The translations under genes and the position numbers were made by a program. From contig SPCK01000162.1 of the NCBI GenBank assembly GCA_004525355.1, positions 1 through 5,540 on the forward strand: a stretch of 5,540 bases of DNA. The letters run 5' to 3'. Under the pieces are notes generated by a model. It worked only from the letters and a program-made list of their open reading frames with translations, was not told where the DNA came from and did not search any database. The DNA is from Spirochaetales bacterium (GTDB taxonomy: Bacteria; Spirochaetota; Spirochaetia; Treponematales; UBA12059). Shown here in pieces: positions 1-5,540 of the stretch; within the stretch, counting starts at the first letter, position 1; every line of letters begins with the position of its first letter.

Positions 1-1
1 A

Positions 2-160
2 GAGTTGGCCGCGTATGAGCGGGGGGATCCCACAACCGATGGCCGTGCGTGGAGGCTTACCGAACTGGAACGCAAGACCGCGGATGCCGAAGTCCTGCGT
101 AGTTCGATCAAGCAAGAGGATTACCGGCTCGGCGACGTCACATTCGACAGCGACGCATGA
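2..160 (+). CDS. C-terminal tail of an unrecognised soluble protein (5' end outside window)
   Basis: An open frame runs from the window edge to a TGA at 158-160, giving 52 residues. It has no internal stop and ends in TFDSDA. The stop overlaps the ATG of the transporter gene in an ATGA, a common bacterial arrangement for co-translated genes, and this is the main reason to believe the frame is real. The fragment is hydrophilic and charged. Its middle (AWRLTELERKTADAEVLRSS) looks helical, and there is no membrane segment. I do not recognise a family from this short tail, so function is left open. It probably shares a transcript with the transporter. Confidence 0.72.
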   Translation, partial: ELAAYERGDPTTDGRAWRLTELERKTADAEVLRSSIKQEDYRLGDVTFDSDA

Positions 161-1050
161 GCAGAAGATCGGGCGTTCTGCTGGCCCTCGTTTCAGCATC
201 GGCGTTCGCGACGCTTGGCCTGTTTGCCAAGCTTATCTATGCGGCGGGCTTCTCCGTCGCACAGACGCTGGCTTGGCGTTTCAGTATCGCAGCCTTGGCT
301 TTGTGGATATTCATGGTTTCCAGAGGCGCATGGAGGCGGCCGGCCCGGGAATATCGGGACGCCCTGCTCCTGGGCGCCTTCGGATTCAGCCCGCAGGCGG
401 GATTGTACTTCCTGACAGTGCGGTATCTGGATCCCGGAATAGCCAGCCTGCTATTGTACCTCTACCCTGCCTTCGTGGTGTTGTTCTCGGCGATCTTTCT
501 CGTCAAAAAGCCCCGGAAGATGCAATTGCTGGCGCTCGTCCTGTCCCTGACAGGTTGCACCATCACCCTCTGGACCCGAGGTTCCTACCCCTGGTTCGGA
601 TATGCACTGGGAATTGCAGTCGCCCTGAGTTACGCAGCCTACCTGACGGTCGGCGAGAAAATTCTCTCCCGCTTGGATCCGGTATTCGCCACGACCTGCG
701 TGATGAGCGCTTCGGCTGTCGTATACTGGCTGATCACCATCGGCTCGGGCGGCGTACAATTTCCTTCTACGCTGATGGCTACCTTGGGCATACTCGGCGT
801 CGGGTTGTTCGCGACGGTGCTGCCCGTCGTGACGCTGTTCGGGGCGATGCGGCGTATCGGCGCGGCCGACACGTCGCTGGTATCCACGATCGAGCCTTTG
901 GTAACCATACTGCTTTCCGCGGCGCTCCTTGGAGAGCGCCTTGGCGCCTTGCAACTTGCGGGCGGGGCATTGATCCTCTCAGGAGTGCTGGCGCTGAACT
1001 CCCGATCTGAAATCCGCGCCGATTCCGTCCCGGAGCTGCCCCCCGGATAA
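157..1050 (+). CDS. EamA/DMT-superfamily permease, ten transmembrane helices
   Basis: This is an inner-membrane transporter of the drug/metabolite transporter superfamily (EamA, RhaT-like). Members export or import small metabolites, but the substrate cannot be read from sequence. The 297 residues fit the family's usual length of about 300. Hydrophobic segments lie near residues 6-27, 35-54, 68-88, 93-116, 121-139, 146-165, 176-196, 206-230, 240-259 and 263-281, the 5+5 duplicated EamA layout. Each half carries the signature helix: YLDPGIASLLLYLYPAFVVL in the first, and STIEPLVTILLSAALLGERL in the second, with the typical GE at 259-260. In the first half the matching acidic position is replaced by a lysine pair (117-118). 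The tail after residue 281 is short, polar and proline-containing. No Shine-Dalgarno sequence precedes the ATG, so translation is probably coupled to the upstream gene through the ATGA overlap. The first helix starts just after a short basic N-terminus (MSRR), which supports this start. Family assignment is firm; substrate unknown. Confidence 0.93.
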   Translation: MSRRSGVLLALVSASAFATLGLFAKLIYAAGFSVAQTLAWRFSIAALALWIFMVSRGAWRRPAREYRDALLLGAFGFSPQAGLYFLTVRYLDPGIASLLLYLYPAFVVLFSAIFLVKKPRKMQLLALVLSLTGCTITLWTRGSYPWFGYALGIAVALSYAAYLTVGEKILSRLDPVFATTCVMSASAVVYWLITIGSGGVQFPSTLMATLGILGVGLFATVLPVVTLFGAMRRIGAADTSLVSTIEPLVTILLSAALLGERLGALQLAGGALILSGVLALNSRSEIRADSVPELPPG

Positions 1051-1078
1051 CAAGGCTTCGCGGTGTTCGAATGAACCG

Positions 1079-1906
1079 TTACCGGTCGCTCCGGACTCCA
1101 TCCAACGCCTTGGCAAGTTTTTTAAGTTCTCCATCGTCGAAATCGGGCGGGACGATGCTTGGCTTGTCGTAGTCGGGCGAGACAAGGGCTCCGCCTGACA
1201 ACGCGGCCCTGTAGAACTCTTCGTAGCGCGATCGCTCGATTCTTGCAAACAGATAGGGGCCATTCCGATCAAAGAACGGAGCCGTGAACCTGTCGAAGCG
1301 TTTCCAGTGATCTTCGCCATAGCCGTTGGTGGTCGCGACTTCGATTGATGCCAGGCCGCGCGCTGCCGCTGCCAACAAGAGGCTCGGAACCAGGTCTCCC
1401 GGGCAGTCGTCAAGCATCCGGGAATCGCGTACGGCGAGGCAGGCCGGCGCGAACGGGCGTGGACAAGGCAGGCGCAGGAGCGCAAGGGTAACCCCGGCGG
1501 GTAGCACGGTAAAAGGCCGGAGGAGAACGAGCGTCCCCGGTCCATGGGCCGGCTTTCCTTCAGCATCGCGGCAAGGCGATTCGGCTGGCACGGTCGCGCT
1601 CCCGAGGATACGGGCGGCGGAGTCCAGCGCGCGCTCTTCGGATAGAAAAACCCGCACGGAGCCCAACTCCGGCCAGGTAGTCAGGACAGCCTTCTCGAAT
1701 CGGCGTTCATACAATCCCGGATACGGATGAACCAAGCCTTTGTCCGCGGCATTGGCGGCCCATGTTCTCGTCGCCTTGTCGCGCTCTCCAAGGATGCCCC
1801 GGCCGTCATCCATCCACAGGTCCAGGATGCGGCTCCCGTCGGCGGCGTAGAGCCTGTTTCCCCTCGTTCTCCTGATCGTTGGCAGGAGCCTCAGTAGATC
1901 TTCCAT
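1079..1906 (-). CDS. Uncharacterised 275-residue protein resembling a shortened class III aminotransferase
   Basis: Function is unknown. Residues 12-40 (RRTRGNRLYAADGSRILDLW, then MDDGRGILG) closely follow the opening strand pattern of glutamate-1-semialdehyde-type, fold-type I class III aminotransferases. Residues 57-101 (KGLVHPYPGLYERRFEKAVL, then a WPELGSVRVF strand and an alanine-rich helix) match the region leading to their SGTEA loop, but here it reads LSEERALDSA. Residues 170-189 (GDLVPSLLLAAAARGLASIE) resemble the helix after the PLP lysine, and 236-268 (LSGGALVSPDYDKPSIVPPD onward) resemble the C-terminal small domain. The roughly 430-residue family length is cut to 275, with the loss in the central PLP-binding domain. 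I see neither the conserved aspartate nor a lysine motif for a Schiff base. The frame is clean, so this is not a recent frameshift. The gene starts 2 bases after the helicase stop behind a good ribosome binding site (AAAGGA, 6-base spacing), so it is probably co-translated with it. The aminotransferase relationship is inference from pattern. Confidence 0.82.
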   Translation of the reverse strand: MEDLLRLLPTIRRTRGNRLYAADGSRILDLWMDDGRGILGERDKATRTWAANAADKGLVHPYPGLYERRFEKAVLTTWPELGSVRVFLSEERALDSAARILGSATVPAESPCRDAEGKPAHGPGTLVLLRPFTVLPAGVTLALLRLPCPRPFAPACLAVRDSRMLDDCPGDLVPSLLLAAAARGLASIEVATTNGYGEDHWKRFDRFTAPFFDRNGPYLFARIERSRYEEFYRAALSGGALVSPDYDKPSIVPPDFDDGELKKLAKALDGVRSDR

Positions 1907-1908
1907 TG

Positions 1909-4092
1909 TCAGTCCTTTATGATTTCCAACTTTTTCGTGTATTTGGGAAAGAACTGGAGCGTGCTGCCGGTCTCGAAGCGGACTATGACGATGATGCCCG
2001 AATCGCCGGCGGGCGTTACCTTCACGACGCGGCCATAGCCGTGATCGTCGTGGTAAACGCCGACGCCGGGCCTCCAGGTTCCCATTGCGGCCGCGGCGCC
2101 GAGGTCGACCTTGCCGCCGAAGGGCGAGAGCAGTCCAGGTGGAATCTCGCCAAGGAAGCGCGATGGCGGATACTCCATGTAACGGCCCCGAAACAGGCGG
2201 CGCCTGCAGTATGTCAGGTGCAATTCGTCCTTGGCCCTGGTCATGGCGACGTAGAACAGGCGACGCTGTTCCTCAAGGTCCTCGCCCTCGTCGTCGTCGC
2301 GCGGAAACAGGCCTTGTTCCATACCCGTAGCCACGACTACCGGGAACTCGAGACCCTTGGTGTTGTGCATGGTGATCAGGGTTACCGCGTCGGCGGCTAC
2401 GTCCGTCGAGGCGAGGGCCCGGTCCAGCTCCACAGCCTCGAGGAAGGCAGCCAGGCCCGAGCGGGTAGCTGGGTAGTCGCCCGCCGCGTTGACCAGCTCG
2501 TCCAGGTTGGATACCTTCTGGCTGCCGGCGATCTCGTCCTGGCTACGATGGTACTCCAGGAGCCCCGATTCACGGATGGCCCATTCAACGGCAACTGACA
2601 GGCTTTCCGAAGGTGCCACACGCGCCCGCGCGACGGCCGCTCCGGTATCTTCCGCGTAGTCCTCGGGATTGGAAGGGCCGAGCTTGCCGGCCAGTTCCCG
2701 CATGAAGGCGGAGAAGGCGTTCAGTCCCGCCCGCGAGCGAGCGGCCTTGAGTCGGGTACGACCCGCCGCCTCGATAAGGTCGCCACTGGATGCGTAGGCT
2801 TCATCGATGATCGCTTCGATGCTCGTTTTCCCGACACCGCGCCCGGGTTTGTTGGCCACGCGGCGAAAGGCGACCTCGTCCCGAGGGTTGGACGCCAGCG
2901 CCAGCAGGGCCAGTCCGTCCTTCACTTCCTCGCGTTCGTAGAATCGAACGGCCCCGACGAGACGGTAGGGTATGCCGGCGGCGGGCAGGGCGCGCTCGAA
3001 CGCGAGCGATTGGGCATTGGTACGGTAGAGTATGGCGACATCGGAGAACGAAGCACCGCGTTTGACGGCGGCGTCTATCACCCTGACACAGTACGCGGTT
3101 TCCTCGTCGTGATCGTTCAGGACGGCGAGTACCGGTTTCTTGCCGCCTTCCCGTACCGCCTTGAGGGTCTTGCCCAGTCGCCCCTCGTTCTTTGCCACCA
3201 CGGCGCTCGCGATGTCGAGGATACTCTGGTAGGAGCGGTAATTCCGTTCCAGGCGAATGATTTGCGTGTCGGGAAATGTTTCGGGAAAGCCGAGGATGTT
3301 CTTTACTTCAGCGCCCCGGAAGCGGTAGATGCTCTGGTCGTCATCGCCGACGGCGCATACGTAGGCGTCCTGTCCGGCCATGGCTTTCAGGAGTTCGAAC
3401 TGGGCGACATTGGAGTCCTGGTACTCGTCCACCAGGATCACCCGGACACGCGCGTGAAAACGGTCTCGGATGACCGGGTCGCCACGCAACAGCCGCGCAG
3501 GCATGGAAATGAGGTCGCCGAAATCGACGTTACCGGTGGCCCTCAGTCGGCGTTCGTACTCGGCAAAGCTTCTACGGAACTCGTTCAGCCCCTTGAAAGC
3601 AGCCTCCAGCCCGGGAGAATCCGGTTGGTAGCCGTAATCCTTTGCCCTGGCGATAGCCGAAGCCAACCGCGAGGCTTCCTGCCTGGTCAGGTCGGGGAAA
3701 GCGGCCTTGACCAGGGTCGTCGAGTCGTCGTCGTCATAGATGGTAAAATCGCGGTCCAGCCCGGCTGCTTCGGCGTTGCGCCTGAGGAACCAGGCACCGA
3801 ACGAGTGGAATGTCCGCAGGGTCGCCCGCGAGCAGGCAGGCTCTATCGCGCAGGCCCGTTCCCGCATCTCGGCCGCCGCCTTGTTGGTAAAGGTAACGGC
3901 CAGTATTGATTCGGGAGCGTAGCCCTTCTCACGTATCAGGTAGGCTACCTTCGTCGTGATGACCCTGGTCTTGCCCGAGCCGGCACCGGCCAGGATCAGC
4001 AGATTGCCATGGTCATGGAGGACGGCTTCGCGCTGCTCGGGGTTCAGGCCTTCCAGGTAGGAAGGCAGGTTCGACCCGGGGCTAGGCGCCAC
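1909..4092 (-). CDS. uvrD: UvrD/PcrA-type superfamily 1A 3'-5' DNA helicase
   Basis: This is an ATP-dependent DNA-unwinding enzyme. Family members work in nucleotide excision repair, mismatch repair, and clearing of RecA or stalled polymerase. All SF1A motifs are visible in order: Q motif LNPEQREAV (16-24), Walker A AGAGSGKT (35-42), Ia TFTNKAAAEM (67-76), TFHSF (94-98), motif II VDEYQDSN (221-228), III GDDDQSIYRFRGA (249-261), IV LERNYRS (281-287), V ITMHNTKGLEFPVV (573-586), and VI RRLFYVAMTRA (610-620). The 2B region carries the usual YRLVGAVRFYEREEVKD (376-391). The C-terminal 50 residues (from GVYHDDHGYGRVVKV) look like the Tudor-like domain that docks PcrA/UvrD on RNA polymerase. Length 727 is normal. 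Motif V has HNT where Escherichia coli UvrD has HSA. The start is a GTG: the next methionine is residue 76, beyond Walker A, and a GGAAG lies 9 bases upstream. The gene overlaps the rimO stop by 11 bases. Helicase identity is certain; UvrD versus PcrA naming is a matter of convention. Confidence 0.97.
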   Translation of the reverse strand: MAPSPGSNLPSYLEGLNPEQREAVLHDHGNLLILAGAGSGKTRVITTKVAYLIREKGYAPESILAVTFTNKAAAEMRERACAIEPACSRATLRTFHSFGAWFLRRNAEAAGLDRDFTIYDDDDSTTLVKAAFPDLTRQEASRLASAIARAKDYGYQPDSPGLEAAFKGLNEFRRSFAEYERRLRATGNVDFGDLISMPARLLRGDPVIRDRFHARVRVILVDEYQDSNVAQFELLKAMAGQDAYVCAVGDDDQSIYRFRGAEVKNILGFPETFPDTQIIRLERNYRSYQSILDIASAVVAKNEGRLGKTLKAVREGGKKPVLAVLNDHDEETAYCVRVIDAAVKRGASFSDVAILYRTNAQSLAFERALPAAGIPYRLVGAVRFYEREEVKDGLALLALASNPRDEVAFRRVANKPGRGVGKTSIEAIIDEAYASSGDLIEAAGRTRLKAARSRAGLNAFSAFMRELAGKLGPSNPEDYAEDTGAAVARARVAPSESLSVAVEWAIRESGLLEYHRSQDEIAGSQKVSNLDELVNAAGDYPATRSGLAAFLEAVELDRALASTDVAADAVTLITMHNTKGLEFPVVVATGMEQGLFPRDDDEGEDLEEQRRLFYVAMTRAKDELHLTYCRRRLFRGRYMEYPPSRFLGEIPPGLLSPFGGKVDLGAAAAMGTWRPGVGVYHDDHGYGRVVKVTPAGDSGIIVIVRFETGSTLQFFPKYTKKLEIIKD
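1913..1918 (-). promoter_or_regulatory. Ribosome binding site of the 275-residue gene
   Basis: AAAGGA on the - strand lies 6 bases before the ATG at 1906, within the last codons of the helicase gene. It fixes the start of the downstream gene and supports co-translation of the two. Confidence 0.75.
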
Positions 4093-5398
4093 GGGGAACC
4101 GCTTCCAGGTCGACGCCGCGTACCGCGCTTATTCGCACCGGCACCACGTCGCCGGGAGCCACGTCTCCACCCACGATCACCACGGAACCGTCCACCTCGG
4201 GCGCGTTCATGGCGGCCCGCGCGATGGCCAGGTCCTCGCCTTCGATCCGTTCCTCCACGAGCGCAATCTGGTCGGTTCCTACCCAACGCGACAAGGCTGC
4301 CTCCGTGATGGATCGCTGCGCTTCTTCTATTTCCTTCTTGCGGCGCTGTGCAAGCGGCTTGGCCACCCTGTTTTTCATGGCGTAGGCGGGAGTATCCTCT
4401 TCGCGGCTGTAAGCAAAGGCGCCGAGCCAGTCCAGCCGTGCGGCTTCCTGGAAGCGCCTGAGCTCGGAGAAATCCTCTTCTGTCTCGCCCGGAAAACCGA
4501 CCAGGAAGGTCGAGCGAAGCGTGGCATCAGGCAAGGCGCCGCGAATGTCCGCGAGCAGGCCCAGGTAAGCATCTGCGTTTCCGGAACGGTTCATGGCCTT
4601 GAGGATGGGGGTGGACGCGTGCTGGAACGGGATGTCGAAGTAGGGCAGTATCCGCGGGTCCTTCGCGCAAGCCCGCAGAATGTCCCGCGGGAAGCGATCG
4701 GGATGAATGTAGAGCATGCGCGCCCTAAAATCGCCGGAGATCGACGATATCTTGTCCAGGAGCTCGGGCAGGAGCGGTCGACCCGCCCTGTCCTGTCCGT
4801 AGGAGCCTAGATCCTGCCCTATGATGCATATCTCGTACATGCCGATGGACACGAGTTCGGCGAACTCCGCCGCTACGTCGTCGGGATCCCTGCTTGAAAT
4901 GCCGCCGCGTATCAGGGGGATGGCGCAGAACGCACAGCGATTTGAACAGCCCTCGGCGATCTTGAGGTAGGCCATTCGCGGAAAGCCCGAAAAGCGATCC
5001 CGGCGTTCCGGAGCGAAGGGCTGCAATGCCGGAGCCAGAGTCTGCCTGCGTCCTTCCAACGCCGCCAGGGCCGCGGATGTGACAAGCGAAAGATCCCCGT
5101 TCCCGAAAATGCCGTCGGCTTCCGCCAGCTCGGCTCCCAGCGCGTCGGCGTAGCGCTGCGCCAGGCAGCCAGCCAGGAGTATGCGCTTGTCGGGATAGGA
5201 ATTGCGAATTGCCATCACGGCATCCAGGGATTCCTTCTTGGCATCCGCGATAAAACCACAACTGTTGACGATGACAAGTTCAGCCCCGCCCGGTTCGGTG
5301 GCTTCCGTCCAGCCGTCACGCGCCAGGCGAGTGGCCATTTCTTCGGCATCTACCTGATTCTTTGCGCACCCGTGATTGTCTATGTAGAATGATTTCAT
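4082..5398 (-). CDS. rimO: Ribosomal protein S12 (aspartate) methylthiotransferase RimO
   Basis: RimO is a cytoplasmic radical-SAM iron-sulfur enzyme. It adds a methylthio group to the beta carbon of a conserved aspartate of ribosomal protein S12. The three-part MTTase layout is complete. The N-terminal UPF0004 domain has cluster cysteines C11 (HGCAKNQVD), C47 (VNSCGFI) and C78 (AGCLAQRY). The radical-SAM domain has the CxxxCxxC cysteines C151, C155 and C158 in EGCSNRCAFCAIPLIRG, followed by IGQDLGSYGQD (193-203), YFDIPFQHAS (253-262) and FLVGFPGETEEDF (298-310). A C-terminal TRAM-like segment covers about 372-430. CAIPLIRG, the S12-type QD-SYG motif and the 438-residue length favour RimO over MiaB or MtaB. 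The ATG at 5398 is the only reasonable start: the frame upstream has no ATG, GTG or TTG before an in-frame stop. No Shine-Dalgarno sequence precedes it; the bases just before are pyrimidine-rich (CATCCTCCGT). It leads the helicase gene, whose start lies inside its 3' end. Confidence 0.96.
   Translation of the reverse strand: MKSFYIDNHGCAKNQVDAEEMATRLARDGWTEATEPGGAELVIVNSCGFIADAKKESLDAVMAIRNSYPDKRILLAGCLAQRYADALGAELAEADGIFGNGDLSLVTSAALAALEGRRQTLAPALQPFAPERRDRFSGFPRMAYLKIAEGCSNRCAFCAIPLIRGGISSRDPDDVAAEFAELVSIGMYEICIIGQDLGSYGQDRAGRPLLPELLDKISSISGDFRARMLYIHPDRFPRDILRACAKDPRILPYFDIPFQHASTPILKAMNRSGNADAYLGLLADIRGALPDATLRSTFLVGFPGETEEDFSELRRFQEAARLDWLGAFAYSREEDTPAYAMKNRVAKPLAQRRKKEIEEAQRSITEAALSRWVGTDQIALVEERIEGEDLAIARAAMNAPEVDGSVVIVGGDVAPGDVVPVRISAVRGVDLEAVPRGA
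4102..4106 (-). promoter_or_regulatory. Probable ribosome binding site of the helicase gene, inside rimO
   Basis: GGAAG on the - strand sits 9 bases before the GTG at 4092, in the rimO codons for Leu-Glu-Ala. Its GGAA can pair with a TTCC four bases further on (GGAA-GCGG-TTCC, + coordinates 4095-4106), a 4-bp stem that would partly hide the site until a ribosome translating rimO opens it. The match to the consensus is only moderate. Confidence 0.45.
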
Positions 5399-5424
5399 AC
5401 GGAGGATGGACGTGGAACTACCGT

Positions 5425-5437
5425 GCAGGATACCTGC
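5425..5437 (-). repeat. Small perfect inverted repeat in the gap upstream of rimO
   Basis: The - strand reads GCAGG-TAT-CCTGC, a perfect 5-bp stem with a 3-base loop, starting 4 bases after the stop of the upstream gene. No T-run follows, so it is not a convincing intrinsic terminator. The rest of the 43-base gap (5399-5441) holds no promoter or ribosome binding site that I can recognise. Confidence 0.35.
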
Positions 5438-5441
5438 GTCG

Positions 5442-5540
5442 TCAGTTCACGTCGTACAACCCGAGCGACCATGTACCGTCCTCAACCTGGGACCAACGCA
5501 GGTTCTTTACGGCGATCTCACCCGGAGAGCCAAGTTCGAT
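5442..5540 (-). CDS. C-terminal tail of an unrecognised protein (5' end outside window)
   Basis: On the - strand an open frame enters from the window edge and ends at TGA (5444-5442), giving 32 residues: start IELGSPGEIAVKNLRW, end DGTWSLGLYDVN. Alternating hydrophobic and polar residues with two tryptophans suggest beta strands, for example the end of a beta-rich or extracytoplasmic domain. The fragment is too short to name. It lies 43 bases upstream of rimO in the same direction and is likely the preceding member of the same operon. The frame has no internal stop and its composition is protein-like, but 32 residues is weak evidence by itself. Confidence 0.6.
   Translation of the reverse strand: MELGSPGEIAVKNLRWSQVEDGTWSLGLYDVN

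Noticed and set aside
15..1010. A 331-codon + strand frame longer than the transporter gene
   Set aside because: It covers the same DNA as the ten-helix EamA frame, is rich in Arg, Gly and Pro, and shows no family motif. It is a by-product of few stops in GC-rich DNA.
1061..1078. Possible terminator hairpin between the convergent genes
   Set aside because: Only 3+3 base pairs with a two-base bulge and no T-run on either side.
979..1566. 195-codon - strand frame overlapping the 275-residue gene and the transporter end
   Set aside because: It crosses the convergent junction and lies in a different frame from the well-positioned gene with the AAAGGA site. Its product is low-complexity and Ser/Arg-rich.
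1879..2598. Antisense 239-codon frame opposite the 3' part of the helicase gene
   Set aside because: It is a mirror of the helicase codons. The helicase frame carries motifs V and VI and the C-terminal domain over this stretch, and the antisense product has no recognisable feature.
3010..3909. Antisense 299-codon frame opposite helicase motifs Ia to IV
   Set aside because: Same reason: the - strand frame has every SF1A motif. A long antisense frame is expected where the third codon position is strongly G or C.
1909..4092. Helicase as part of a defence system (nuclease-helicase pair)
   Set aside because: It has the standard UvrD/PcrA length and C-terminal domain, no fused nuclease, and lies beside a housekeeping gene; no toxin, nuclease or sensor motif is seen nearby.
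4725..5261. 178-codon - strand frame inside rimO
   Set aside because: Out of frame with a complete RimO that has all six cluster cysteines; Arg/Gly-rich with no motif.
5425..5437. Hairpin after the upstream gene as an intrinsic terminator that would split the operon
   Set aside because: The 5-bp stem with a 3-base loop is followed by ACGGTAGTTCC, not a T-run, so termination here is unlikely.

Overview
This is a compact, GC-rich bacterial window (clearly above 50% G+C by eye, not counted) with almost no non-coding DNA. It holds four complete protein genes and two genes cut by the window edges. The high-GC codon use, the RimO N-terminus (HGCAKNQVDAEEM) and the helicase motif V (HNTKGLEF) remind me of spirochaete homologues, so a GC-rich, probably environmental member of Spirochaetota is my tentative guess. 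This rests on remembered motif flavour, not on a search.

Layout. On the + strand, the tail of an unrecognised soluble protein (2-160) overlaps by an ATGA the start of a ten-helix EamA/DMT-type transporter (157-1050). After only 28 bases this pair meets a leftward block on the - strand. Read in its own direction, that block is: the tail of an unrecognised gene (5540-5442), a 43-base gap, rimO for the ribosomal protein S12 methylthiotransferase (5398-4082), a UvrD/PcrA-type DNA helicase (4092-1909, GTG start, 11-base overlap with rimO), and a 275-residue protein (1906-1079) that starts 2 bases after the helicase stop.

How the genes fit together. The - strand block looks like one operon with coupled translation. 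It joins a ribosome-modifying radical-SAM enzyme, a DNA repair helicase and an uncharacterised protein, with no obvious shared pathway. The + strand pair is probably a separate unit.

The least ordinary item is the 275-residue protein. Its N- and C-terminal parts read like the small-domain ends of a class III (glutamate-1-semialdehyde-type) aminotransferase, but the central PLP-binding core appears collapsed and no catalytic lysine motif can be seen. It may be a shrunken, non-PLP relative of that fold. I saw no RNA genes, mobile elements, CRISPR array, convincing promoter or convincing intrinsic terminator.
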